In this document: piece by piece, positions 7,342-19,201 of the stretch
How the letters are laid out: each line of letters starts with the position of its first letter
Position numbering within the stretch: position 1 is the stretch's first letter
Source: Fragilariopsis cylindrus CCMP1102
Lineage: Eukaryota > Bacillariophyta > Bacillariophyceae > Bacillariales > Bacillariaceae
Direction: 5' to 3'
Length of the DNA stretch: 21,472 bases
Assembly (NCBI GenBank): GCA_900095095.1
Contig: FMBT01000117.1
Location: forward strand, 1 to 21,472
The notes under the pieces: generated by a model
Told to the model about the DNA's origin: nothing
Seen by the model: the letters and a program-made list of their open reading frames with translations, nothing else
The model's database searches: none
Made by a program: the position numbers and the translations under genes

Positions 7342-10300
7342 ATGAATAATCCGAACAACAACGTGAACTATGGAGGAGGACAACAGCCACCGCAGATGTC
7401 GCCGCAACCGCCGAATATAAATCAACAAATCAAGCGGTAAAAGGTCAATATCTTCCACATCAGCAGCAGCAACAACAACACAACAACCACAACAGCAACA
7501 GCAACAGCAGCCACAACAGCAACACAACAACAATACCTTCAGCAACAGCAGCAACAGCAATACCTTCAGCAACAGCAACAACAGCCACCACACACAGTAG
7601 TACAAGAAAACTATCAGCAACCGCAACCGCAACCGCATCAACAAAATTTGGAAGCAGTAGGACAGGTGGTATGTCCGATCCAGCAGGAACAAATTACACA
7701 GGGAATTGTGAATGAACAGCAAGAAGAGCAGACGGCGGTTGAAGGTGTTCAGGAAAAATTTAAAGGATTGTTAAAGCAAGCCAAAGATAATCTACCAATT
7801 TCGACGAAGCAACCGACAGGACCAAATTTGGGTTTTAAACCGACCGCAGCAATGGCACTCCGACACGAAGATACGTTGGTGAGTGGGAAAAGACCATTAT
7901 ATCAATTTCAGGTAACGAAACTACGATCGTGGCGAACCGGATATACACGATTATTATGTTTGTACAACGACCATTTTAGTACGTTTGATCCAGATAGTCA
8001 TCAAGTTACCAATACATGGAATTATGGTAATCTGGATGATTTTATGGCTATCGAAAAGGATCAATTTTTACTACAAGTTCAATCGGACAAACTCAAATTC
8101 CAATGTCATAACGTTGATCGGTCCATGGCGTTATCGGCCTTACTGGAATGTAAGGATGAACACGAAATCAATACTAGTGGAGTAGAATCATTACCCTCGG
8201 CGTCAACATCATCGCCCATCATATTATGCAATCGATGGACACGTCATGGAAACGTCGTGCCATCGGCCCTACGATTGACTACGTATGCATTGGTCGAAGT
8301 TCATCCTGTATCCAAACTGAGAATACAAACATATCGATTCGTAGATATTGCAGCTATTTCATTCCTTTCGGATGACCCAACTGGGATTATTTTACATCTC
8401 AAAACTAGAAAAACTCGACTGTTTTGTGTTACTAATAAAGCACGATCAGATATCGTTATGTGGATGAGACAAACTGAAGATCGGATTGGTTTGGAATTAC
8501 ATATGACCGATTCATGTACACTACAAGAATGGAAGGATCGTCGCCGACAAGATCAACGACCACGTAAGTCAGCTCCCATAGCCACTGAATGGCAAGTAAC
8601 CAAGCAGTCTAAGCGACACGATGCTAGTGTGGTGGAACGGCGTCAGGTAATGGATGGCCCGGTGGTGTTGTCAATCGACGGTTATGTATCACAGGAACAG
8701 GTCAAGTTTTAGAAATGGACGTATCGGGTGCGATAGTTTCCATACGTCAATTATCAGAATTATATGCCATTGTTAGACCATCGACTGCTGGTGATACGCT
8801 CTGGTTAGAATATTCAGACGGACATTCGAAGAAGTACTCGAGTAAATCGAGAGATTCTCTTCTGGTCTCACTATTGGATGCAGCCGCAACTCTCGGAAAG
8901 AACCCTAAGGTATGTCACAATACTTACTTGTATAACTACTAGTAGGGAGCACATGCTCATCGTACGATTATGATTCAATCATCGCATGTCCTTAGCTTAT
9001 CTAACCCATCATTTTTCGATGTATTTGTAAGGTTCAAGTATCAGACGTTCCGACTGCAGGCTATTGCTTGGCGAGTTTTTCTACGATGACAACCCTAGAA
9101 AAGAGTGGAGGTATATTTCAACCAATTTCAATTCCACTTCATTGCTTGAAACGAGTACATACAGTAGGTGTAGCGGCCTTCTCTTACATGAACACCAGTA
9201 CAGAATCTTCTACTGAGGAAGGTGTTCCTATGAATCCAATTGAAGAATGTCGTAATGTTATAGAAATATGTCGTGAATTCAATTCCAGTGTCTTACCAAC
9301 AGCAGAGGGTCTACCCAAAAGTGAAAAAGATAAGCAAGTACTAGGATCAATAGGATCGTTGTGGGGTTTAGTTGCCTGGCTCTTGGAGTACAAAAAGGAT
9401 CGACGTCTGGCTGAACAATCTGCTGGGCCGATTCTTCAAACCTTGCATCGTCTTTCCAAAACCCCAGCCGGTTACAAGAACTCAATTGAACTAGCTACAT
9501 TTCTCGATTGCATACCATATCTATTAACAATTGACGATGCGTTTTCTAAATTTTGGGCCTTTCGCACCCTAACGGTCTTGCTCTCTGGATTTCCTGGCAA
9601 ACTTCGCGACAAGGAAATTGAGTACGTGAACAAGTCGGTTATTTTTGCAGCAGGTGGACCGCGTATAATCCATGACATGGTACAGTCGATCCTTGACCAA
9701 GATTGCTCTGATTTGATTCGGATGGTGATGAGTGATATATTACAATCTGTTTTATGTTCCTATGCCGATACTACTACTCAGGATGTATTTGCTTGTTTCA
9801 TTAAAGCATTGGGAGAGAATTATCAGGGTCTTCTAAACACTCTATACCAACAAACTCCATTCGTTCTCGAAAACTCAGCCTTATTATTACATCTATTGAA
9901 TACGCACGCTCCAACGGTTTCAGGGACTATTCGGGAAGCTTCTCTTGCTTCTGGAATACTCCTTCATCATTTCCATGCAGCAATTTTCAGTCCTATGGCG
10001 GGTCAGCGCTTCCTTTCAAGGTTTCTTTGCAGTTTGTGGTTATCTGGACCGATGAATTGCGACGAAAAGAAATTACTGAAACGGATGGTACCGAGAGGTT
10101 TCATTCCATACCTTAAGATGCCACCCCTTAGTCGGGTAGAAGAAGAACAGCTTGACGTCATCGAACAAGATGCGATCGAAGAAAATATTCCAGAGGACGG
10201 TGCGCAGTCTGTCGACAACGATAACGTAACGGGAGCTGCGGGAACAAACACAGCTCGGTTGCGTTCGAGAATTACCCTTGCTAGAGCAAGTTCGAAACAT

Positions 10301-13300
10301 GGAATACAAAACCAACAAGCTCAAGAAAATTTCAGAGTGTTTTTTCATACGTTGACTCAAGATCTGAACTTACCGGATTTAATATGGAATCAACAGACAC
10401 GACGTGAACTGCGAATAGGCTTAGAGAGTGAAATTCAGTACATTCATAGAGAGACAGAAGCTCGAGGGATGGATAAGATTGCCTGGAATCATCAGCAGTT
10501 CACAATTGATTACCCTTCACTAGATTCTGAGCTTCGCGTTGGAAGCGTTTACATGAGACTATGGCTCCAAGCTGGTGATGGATTCATAAAGACATGGGAT
10601 GAGCCCCTTCGATTGTTTGAATTGCTTTTTCGTAGGTTTCTTTGTGAGCTGGATCGTAACACAAACGTGACCGTTATGTGCATTCGTTGTTTAGAAAGAT
10701 TGTACGCCGTTCACGGAGTCGAGATTGGTGCATTCCCGGACGTAATGATTTTGATCCGATCAATGGCTTCCACGCGCAACATTGAGACGCAGCACAGGGT
10801 ACTCGGTCTTCTTGCTACAATTTTGGGAGTTCGACAAGATAACGAAGAGGATGAAGATCGCGTTAATGTTCCGGAAAATGCTGAACAATTATTAAATATA
10901 GAAAGCATCGAACAGCTATGCCAATTTGTAGCATGGGGTCATACAAATGGTGTCCAGGTAGGAAACTTGATGACCAGCCTTCTGGATAGCACAAAACCCA
11001 AGCACTCACTATTAACAGATGGTGGTCAGACCCAACCGGGTGGTTATGTTAACGAGTCATCGAGCAAGTCTACAGCTTCTACCTTGAGTGCTGGGTGCCC
11101 ACCTGTTTGGTTTGTAGCAACCACGCACCGGAAACCTCCTCCACCCGAAACTGTTCGAGGGCCCTTTCGAATATCGGAGTTACAAAATATGATTGAATCT
11201 GGAGAAATCTCTCCATTTACTCTTGTTACGTCCACTCACGTCGAAAATTATGAGGAAGAAGATGGAACGGATACCGCGGAATTGATGCAGATTGACACGG
11301 GCAAGTGGAAGCGTTTAGATGAGATTTGGCAACTTCGATGGCAGTTATGCACAGACGGGAATGAAAGTGGTATTTATTCGTCTTCCGAGATAGCGCTTCG
11401 TGCACTTCTCTCATTGACTCGGCTTGTTGATCTTCATCGTAGCTTGGACTCGCGTGGCCTCCCTTACTATCCGATTCCTATCGCAAAACGCATCATATGT
11501 GGCTTAAGTAAAGACCCTTTTTCTTCTTCAGGTGGAGAGACAATAAACAATAGGTTGTCTTTTTTGTCTATTTTAGCTCAGTCAATTTTGTGCAATGATC
11601 ACGACGTCGTTGAACAGGCGGCAAACCTTCTTTTCAAACTGACTCAATACAACGCTGAAGCAACATCGAAGCTCTACTTGACAGGCGTTTATTTTTTCAT
11701 CGCATGTTACACTGGGAGCAACTTTACAGCTCTAGCAAAATTAACCCATGCAACACACCTAGCCCAACATTTTCGATCGGGATATGCGGCTGCTGCTGAC
11801 AATGATGAGCTATCAATTAAAGATCGAAGTGTCATGGGGGGACTTTTGCCCGAAGGTCTTCTCTACATTCTTGTCAACTATGGAATCGAACGATTCAACG
11901 ATGTATTTGTTGGATATAGTGATAATCCGGAGGTCATTTGGGATTTAGATATGCGCAAACACCTGATTGAAATGGTCCGGCAGCACCTCGGCGATTTTCC
12001 AAAGCGTCTTTGGCAAAATACAACTACTCAGTACGAATACTGCCCGATGCCTAGTGTGGCCTACAAACGTCTCGAGAAAGAGATATTTTGTCACAATTAC
12101 TATTTGAAGAATCTCTGCGACGAGACCAGATTTCCTAATTGGCCAATATCGGAGCCGGTTGAAGTTTTCCGGTCGTGTCTCGAAGAATTCAAGAAGCAAA
12201 TGAATCGTAATGAAAGTGACGAAGAGCAGGCGCTCCAAGAGTCAACAAAGATATTGAATCTCAAAGCTGGGGACACTAGCAAAGATTTGAGGAAAGCCTA
12301 CAGAATGATGGCTCGGAAATATCACCCTGATAAGGTACGTATTCTGTTGATCATCAAAAGTATTAGTTAGTAAAGCTTTTTTGGTGTGGTTCTTATCTTA
12401 TGCATTTAATCGTCAATTTATTTTTATAGAATCCTGCTGGTCGAGATATGTTTGAAGCAATCCAAAAAGCGTATGAACTACTTCTCCCTATTATCGATAA
12501 CGAACAAGAAATGAGAATTTTTGATGTTTCGGGAATTGAAGATGACAAAGAAGGTAACACCACCGGAGGATGTTCAAACAGCGCCGAGGGGTTTACAGGA
12601 GGCAGATCACAGATGGAGACACTACAACTTTTGGTCAAGACGCAGATTTTGATTTGCAAGCGATTTGAAACGGATATCGGCAAATATAAGTACCCAGCCT
12701 ATCAACTTCTTCTTTCGTGTCTGAAATTGACCAGTTCTTGCCGCGAATCTCGAGAGAAGGATGATTGTGGCGATCGTATTTTTTCGTCATCTTTTTGTAC
12801 GGAACGAAGAGCAGTATTCGTTAGGGATTCTGTTGAACTTATCTTCAGAACATGCCTTGTATCACCGCTGAATGCCGAAGAGCTTGTCTCCGAGTCTGGG
12901 ATCTCAATTCTATATTCCATCTTCGACTTCTACTTACATGCTGGAAGCTTGTTAGAAAATAGGACTGGAAACGATTCTGACAAGGTATCAGACGAGACAG
13001 TGCATGAAATTCTTTCCCTCGTCGTCCATACAATCGCGGGTGTTGCATATTACGAGAGTGGACGTTGTGCGATCGAGTCGCTGCCTAATCTTTCTGAATT
13101 CTGTTTAAACTGGAGGAGGTGTATTGACGGAAAATATCTATCAAATACAAAGCAAGCTACTGATTTGCTGCTAAAGAAATTCGCTGTCGAAGGAGTGGCA
13201 AATATGGCAAGATCGGGAATTCTTCAAAATCACTAGTTGGTTCTGGAATCCTTTGGCCACTCGGAAGGTTCCTCCTGGATTCGATCATACCCTAGACGAG

Positions 13301-16300
13301 TCGTCAGTCCCACGTGACAATACTGATGATGATATTGGTGTATCGCAAGCTTCGAGCAATACTTTAGCAAGACTTTCAGCAAGAGCCCTCGGTATGTTGT
13401 CTGGATTTCTACAACAAGATCCAAGTTGGCTACACCTCGAAACCTAGAAGTGCAAGCAGCCATGAACACAATTTTGACCAGCCCAATTGCTCTATTATTG
13501 CGTAACAAGCGTACAGTGAGATTTTACGTACCCTAAATACAAACTTAGAATCACCTGCCAAAATATGGAACATTGAAATGAGAGGCGAGTTGATGAATTT
13601 ACTCTCTACTGTGGAAGCCAATAGACCTGAAGGTAAAGTTCAAACGCTGAGCGAAGAACTCGATGGACTATCTGGGTTTGAGTACAGAACATTAAAGGAT
13701 GAGTTACAGGTTGGAGGAATTTATGTTCGTGTGTTCAATAAGATTGGTTTAGAGAACGGAAGTCTCCGTGATGTCATTGACCCAGGTCTCTTCGCAAAAG
13801 AATTGATTAATTATATTGCAAGGTGCATCAATGCCTGTGATGATCTTCCTGAAGGCTGGATTGAACTAGGTGTGTCTGAAACAAACGCGGGGGAAGGTAT
13901 TGTTTCTAATACTGCCCTTCATACTGTACCAATTACTGACCGTAGATTCATCATGGTCATATCCGCATTGAGGCTTCTGATAAGGGCCAATAGTCCCATC
14001 GACGACGTCCTCTATATTCCTTCTGTCCTTCTTTCGCTTCTCGAATTACCGCAAGACTCTGAGGTGAGATATTGTTATATTGTTAAATTGTTGTAAAGAT
14101 GCTGCATTGTATGACTATAGCATAATGGATCGATTATGAACTTCCGTATAATATTTCTCTCACACGCGCGCTTACCCCTTACATACAGGCATTCGAGATT
14201 GGTTGCGATATATTGTCGATTCTTACTTCGAAACAAGGCTTTGTCAATGCTGTTGCTGAGCAAGGTGCATTATGGAGGCTACTTTGGATTCTTGAGAGAC
14301 AGGGTGGATCTGATGATGCTTCTTTGGATTCGCAGGGCCAGAATGATATGCTGAAGAAGCAAAGAGGGTGGACTTTCCTTGAGTCCTTATCATCCTCACC
14401 AACGATTGCGCTGAAAGTTTTAGAGTCTTCAGCATGGCTAGAGCTACTTGGAATCTTAGTTGGTTATTCGGAATTCACAAAAGTCTGGATTGCCCGTAGC
14501 GGTGCTGCTAAAATTCTTTCTCGTCTTCTTTGGGATCCCAAAACTGGTCAAACTTTAGCACCATTACTCGGTCGCTTTCTACCTACAAGTCTTATTGTTG
14601 TTCTGAAGGAAGAGGGTCCCGATACTATGTTGAATCTATTTGATGGTGAGAGCGATACTCCTGAATTAATCTGGGACAACGAGATGCGTGGAGAGTTACG
14701 AAAGGTGACAAGTATTGAGCTGAACTTGTGCATGAAATTTCGTCGTGAAAATGGAACCGGAAACGAAAGTTTCAACTTGGAATCGAATATTCGAGTTAAA
14801 TACACAAAACTTGAAAATGAGCTCTTTATAGGTGGCGTTTACGTTACTAGATTCTTGAAAGAACCAACCTTCAATTTACGTGATCCTACATCGTTCCTCG
14901 AGATGCTGCTGCAGCGGTGGACCCACGAGCTCCAGATGTGCACCGAGAACGAATCCAATGGCGAGGAAAAGGATTCAACAGATGTTGTTCTTGGCGGTCA
15001 AGACAATCTTCAACCAGTTACAGATGCAATTGTTTACCTGTGCAAGATTCGTACAAATTTGTGCGACAAATTGACGCAGTGGGGTTATATGGCTAGGTGT
15101 TTGTCCTTTCTTGAAAACATACTGAGACGTGATTTAGTTGGATCACCTTTGTTGAGTGTTATGCGGATTCTCCATGTTGCTGTCAGCCGGCGCGTGAATG
15201 TTGAATCACTTATAGCTTCAGGGACAAATGATAGGCTGCACGGAATCATCGCTTTCACTATGAGAGCTGTAGGTGATACGACCTTACACGCTGATGCTGG
15301 CTTTATGCTGGAGATGCTAAAGAAGATCTTCGTGGATGCACTTGGCGACGTTCAAAAGGCTTCTCAACTTCAGTCTGGAACTGCGACCCGAACCTCTTAT
15401 TCTAGTGCTGGTAACAACTACGCGATGGCTCCATCACCAGCTCCCGGGGAAAACCCGGTATCGCGAAATCGCGTCCGTGTGAATATGGGCGACGACCCCC
15501 TTGGTCTAGGGGGTGGGTTTCCCCCTGCACCAGCTCCTGTGACGAGACAGGGAGTAGTGCCATCTTTGAATACATCTCAGAACTACGGTCAGGCACAACA
15601 GATGGGAGCCACAAATGCCTATAGTGGAATAGGAGGTCAATCCAACTTAAATCAGATGGGGAGTTCACAGAACTATAATGTCGGCCCACAGCAACTACAG
15701 CAAGCGTACAATGCTCAGAGTATGTATGGGTCTTCCACAGTTGGTAATACAGGAAATCAAATGTACGGAGGTATTCAAAATCAGCAACAATTTTATCCTA
15801 TGCAACCAACGCAGCCTTCAAATTTGAGTCCGCAATATACCGTCAGTCAACAACAGCAGCAACAACAACAGCAACAGCAGCGTTCTGTTGTTGGTTCGTT
15901 TTCTCAACGGAGTGTCATGGCACAACAGACATATCCATCTCAAGGAAATCATAACCAATTGAATAGCCAGCAATATAGCGGACCGACTGTATCTTCCTCG
16001 ATTAATGGACTGGCGAACCCTACGAGAATATCATCTTCAGGACAGGGCACGCATTCCAGCTATAATGCAAATTCTCAGAATACTAGCAATTTCTCACAGT
16101 ATAACGTAAATCAAACGAACCCCCAACAAACAGGCCAAAGTTTTGGTCAAAATCCATTATTGTCGCAGGGATCGCAAATTTCACAAGTCCATCAGACATC
16201 AAAGCCAATATTTCAAGCTAACCAAGCTCAAGCTCCGACTCGTATGGTGTCACAGGGTATACCAGCAGGAAGCATGGGATCTTATGCAACTCAAGTGCCC

Positions 16301-17071
16301 CCTCCTCAGACTCATGGAGTGAATATTCAACCAACTCCTTCTGCTATTTCTTACCAACAACCAAAAAATAATCAAACCACCACAAATAGTACAAGGCTAC
16401 AAAGTGATCAGATTCCGATTCAGTCTCAACACCAAGATGACAATAGTGCAAACCAGTACAGTCACCAGCCCGTAAATCCTTATCCTAATCAGCAACATCG
16501 AAGCTACCAGGGATCTCAACAGTCACTGGCACAATCAACGAATGCTCCTGTCGTTGAAACGGTGACCAATGATGGTCAGGAGATTAATGCTATGAGCCCA
16601 TCAAATGATTCTCATCTCCCTCCTCCTCAACAACAAAATTCTACTGTCAACGAAGGAAATGGTATCGACGCTCGAACCCAACCGGAAATGCCAAGCATTC
16701 AGGCAGCGAGAAACGTGGAAACAGTCCACGGCGCCCCTGACTCCGCAGATGGAAGAAGAGCTCTTCTTGAGTCTGCGTTACTATGTGATCTTCCATCCTA
16801 TTTGATTGAATCCGTTCTTGAGAACCCTAATCTATCAAAAGTAAAGGATCCTGCCTCAGTTAAGGTCCACGTTGTCGAACTATTGAAACTTCTCACTCAG
16901 GATCCAGGATACGGTATGAAATTTCAATTAAAACTTGACAAGATCCCTAATTGGAAAAAGTACGTTTCACAAGATCACTCTCTTTTCATCACAGGCATTG
17001 AGCAGAAGACAGATTATTTCTTAACGGATGGTAGCTCGTCGATGGATCCAAAGAAGCTTTTGCAAAACTAA
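7342..17071 (+). CDS. RME-8 / DNAJC13 / GRV2-like endosomal J-domain protein, four exons
   Basis: A peripheral endosomal protein that recruits Hsc70 for clathrin and retromer-dependent sorting. Exons: 7342-8909, 9032-12334, 12430-14063 and 14189-17071, about 3,130 codons against roughly 2,250-2,550 in animals and plants. In order: Gln-rich start (7440-7640), PH-like N-terminal domain (from about 7899, VTKLRSWRTGYTRLL), IWN repeat 1 (about 10380), GYF-like domain (about 11095-11240, RGPFRISELQNMIESG), IWN 2 (IWDLDMRKHL, about 11935), J domain with HPDK split by intron 2 (about 12250-12480), IWN 3 (IWNIEMRGEL, about 13565), IWN 4 (IWDNEMRGEL, about 14670), Q/N-rich segment (about 15360-16730) and the conserved C-terminus. 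Frame breaks lie at about 7437, 7475-7485, 7525-7535, 8707-8712, 13215-13235, 13441-13447 and 13511-13517. The first ATG with Asn/Gln-rich coding is 7342. Confidence 0.93.
7449..7636 (+). repeat. CAG/CAA/CAC simple repeat coding the N-terminal Gln tract of RME-8
   Basis: A stretch of CAG and CAA codons with CCA, CAC and TAC CTT interruptions. All three frames are open over part of it, and the Gln frame steps back one base twice inside it, with a further step just before at about 7437. This is expected if single bases are missing from the simple repeat. The true tract length is uncertain. Confidence 0.85.
8910..9031 (+). other. RME-8 intron 1
   Basis: GTATGT donor and TTTGTAAG acceptor, 122 nt, phase 0. 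It joins LGKNPK to VQVSDVPTAGY. Confidence 0.88.
12335..12429 (+). other. RME-8 intron 2, inside the J domain
   Basis: GTACGT donor and TTTTTATAG acceptor, 95 nt, phase 0. It falls right after the HPDK tetrapeptide; splicing gives HPDKNPAGRDMFEAIQKAYE, an ordinary J-domain helix III. Confidence 0.95.
14064..14188 (+). other. RME-8 intron 3
   Basis: GTGAGA donor and ACATACAG acceptor, 125 nt, phase 0. It joins LLELPQDSE to AFEIGCDILSIL within an armadillo-like helical region. Confidence 0.85.
15848..15880 (+). repeat. CAA/CAG run coding 11 Gln within the RME-8 Q/N-rich segment
   Basis: Eleven consecutive CAA/CAG codons in the intact frame of exon 4. Mixed codons make the run less slippage-prone than a pure repeat. 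Confidence 0.9.
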
Positions 17072-17182
17072 GAAAAGGATGATCAAGCCCCCAACAATAA
17101 AAATACACGCTATAACAACAAAATAAATCTGATCGAATCGTATTAAGAATACTGGCGTACTATAGTGAAGAACTGTATGATT
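17072..17182. other. Convergent gap between RME-8 and the minus-strand PP2C
   Basis: 111 AT-rich bases between two stop codons. AATAAAAAT near 17096 may be a polyadenylation signal for RME-8. Both 3' UTRs must be very short or overlap. Confidence 0.45.
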
Positions 17183-18816
17183 TTATATGCCGGCGCTGGG
17201 ACTTTCTCGTATATTTTCTTTTAAAAACGGAACGACAAAGGAAGCTATCGCAATGTCGTCCCTATATTGTCCACTAAATTCATTTTCCCATCCCATGGCA
17301 GCTTTGTTGACGAGTTGCTCTGCTGCAGTATGAGGATGTAATCTACTATCTTCGTCGAAGAATGATTCTGCTAACAAAATTCCAATATCTTCAGGACTCA
17401 AATAGTCCATCATACCATCTGAAATCGAGGTGGCAAAAATGTGAATATCGCTAGTATTCAAGGCGTCACAATACTGTTCTTTCGGGTCCAAATTTTCCTT
17501 GTCATCATTTCTACTGCTACAAGTTTCCGCATAGGAAACCAAAGCCGCTTGGGCAATATCTTTCAAATCCAGAACATCAACGATGGGCTCGGCACTATCA
17601 TTGTTTAAGGAAAACAAATACAATGATTAGAGATGAAAGTTTAAACACGACAAAGCTCTATGTATAGTTTTATGACACGAATAATAAAGATATAATAAAC
17701 TGACAACCGAGCAGAAAATTTTCATTTTTTCATTTTTTAAGTTTCAACTTACGTTACCCCTTGTAGTCCCCAATCTCCTAGACTTCGACTCATAGCTAGC
17801 CCATAACGCGCAGATCCATCTTTATCGATGTGATAGACACGGGGAACGTCACCATTGTCACCTAAGGGGATATTAACATACCCTCCTGCTGCGACTATTC
17901 GAGCTTTTTCTTCAGGTATATCAGGTTTATCTTCGCGTGATTGGTAAGCAATTTGGATACGCTGTTCCAGTGGAATTATTGTCGATTTCCCTCCAAAGTA
18001 GACTCCTACAAAACTCACACTAATATTGGATAGTACATTCCATTGTATGAGAGAGAGTTGTGCAAACAATCAAAATCGAACCACAAATAGATGTTTTCTT
18101 ATTAGACATAAATATACGTACCTATCTCCCGCATTGGCAACAAATAATTTATGACCTATTTGTAGCACCACAGTTGCGGTGGAGCCCCCATCCATTTTTT
18201 TGAAGGATCCTTCCTATCCACGTCAATAAATACTTCTTTGAGAGCCTCAACAATAGACAAATCAGGATCAAAATCATTATGACTGTCATTGTCGTCGCTG
18301 TCTTTTATATAAATGGTAGCCAACTTGGCAGCCAATAAAGAAGGAAAATTTTCCATGGCATAATTTGAGGTTAGCTCTCCTCCACCACCATGTCCATCAA
18401 ATACTCCTAATAACTGTGCTGGAGGCAGTCGCGAATTATTCGAATCTGAATTGAATTTGAATTTGAACCAGGAGCAAGTATATGAAAGGGTGAAACCATC
18501 AAGGCTCTGTCCTGATTAATTTGATCTTCTAATCTTCCACCCTTCATCCCACGTAGAGTCAAAAGAGTCCTTTTTTCATCGCCTGCCACTTTCAACGTAG
18601 CTAAGGCTTGATTTATAGCATCAACATCGGCATCGTCATTGTCAGATATTTTGTTGCATATCGACGCAAAAAGGACAGCGCTTCTTTGAAGGGACTGTCA
18701 CCGTACCATATATCAACCGCAGTGAGTGGACAGCCGTATGTTCCGTCTGTTGAACATTCCGCTTTTACTCGTCGTATGTGAACGTTTTGGGTAATGAATA
18801 GTAGGGTAAGAAGTAC
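17183..18816 (-). CDS. PP2C-family (PPM) Ser/Thr phosphatase with introns; 5' end unresolved, three frame breaks
   Basis: A metal-dependent protein phosphatase. Exons, minus strand: 18816-18122, 18019-17753 and 17594-17183. Motifs in order: EDQINQDRAL, GVFDGHGGGGE (metal-binding Asp and Gly), GGSTATVVLQ, VANAGDS (made across the splice), REDKPDIPEEKARI, LAMSRSLGDWG, SISDGMMDYLSPEDI and YRDDIAIA. All core acidic residues are present. Single bases appear to be missing near 18648-18656, in the TTCAAATTC repeats at 18446-18462, and in the A7 run at 18195-18201. The first visible coding segment (VLLTLLFITQNVH...) is hydrophobic, like a signal peptide or anchor, and follows an acceptor-like TTTTTCCAG ending at 18817. 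An upstream exon with the start codon is therefore likely but was not found. Closely related to the gene at 19202-20587. Confidence 0.88.
17595..17752 (-). other. Minus-strand PP2C intron after the SRSLGDW motif
   Basis: GTAAGT donor after GGGGTAAC and AATGATAG acceptor, 158 nt, phase 2. Splicing gives GVTAEPIVDVLDL, matching GVIPDPIVDIVDI in the paralogue. Confidence 0.85.
18020..18121 (-). other. Minus-strand PP2C intron (between GD and S of the ANAGDS motif)
   Basis: GTACGT donor and CAATATTAG acceptor, 102 nt, phase 2. Splicing gives ANAGDSVSFVGVY, matching ANAGDSRSFLVVY in the neighbouring paralogue. A nearer AG (TTTTGTAG) puts the downstream sequence out of frame. Confidence 0.85.
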
Positions 18817-19201
18817 CTGGAAAAATGGTATTTTCTAAAAGATAATGTCGATGTTTCCGAGAAGAGCAGTTGGAGCTGACATGATACAAGGCAATGATAT
18901 AATATGCAAGAAGACCAACTTCGTAAATAATGAGGATACTTGATTTAAAATCATGATGCAAATTGCGCGAAATCTACGGGGAGGGGGGGGGGGGGGACGC
19001 GTCCCCCCAGTTTCTTCCTGGAGTGTGATACCCAAATCATAACACTCCTCACATGATTCATCATCGCCATCATCCACTTCTTCTTTTGTCTCACTTCTCG
19101 ACATAATCAATCGACGAAACAATGTATTGAGGGGGTATTCACAACGTTCCTACCACTCTTCAAAAACTAAAAAGAACGAACTTAACAATAATAAAACAAG
19201 T
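18817..19201. promoter_or_regulatory. Head-to-head region between the two PP2C genes
   Basis: 385 bp that must hold the promoter of the plus-strand gene and probably the missing first exon and promoter of the minus-strand gene. Minus-strand frames are open here (an acidic stretch around 19030-19110 and a hydrophobic stretch around 18860-18960), but none joins convincingly to the phosphatase. It contains the G-run palindrome at 18983-19008. Confidence 0.5.
18983..19008. repeat. G14 run ending in an 18-bp perfect palindrome
   Basis: A run of 14 G (18983-18996) leads into ACGCGT and six C. Bases 18991-19008 (GGGGGG-ACGCGT-CCCCCC) are a perfect inverted repeat. It lies between two divergent genes in AT-rich surroundings. 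Confidence 0.9.

Noticed and set aside
7318..7722. Minus-strand open frame rich in Leu and Cys
   Set aside because: It is the reverse complement of the CAG/CAA repeat that codes the RME-8 Gln tract. The composition is a shadow of that repeat.
18713..19122. Minus-strand frames upstream of the PP2C gene as its first exon
   Set aside because: No GT donor pairs with the acceptor at 18817 to give a sensible protein, and part of the frame is the translated G/C homopolymer. The 5' exon is left unresolved.
19127..19201. Start of the plus-strand PP2C at an upstream TTG
   Set aside because: TTG is not a credible nuclear start; ATG 19202 begins a plausible presequence in the same frame.
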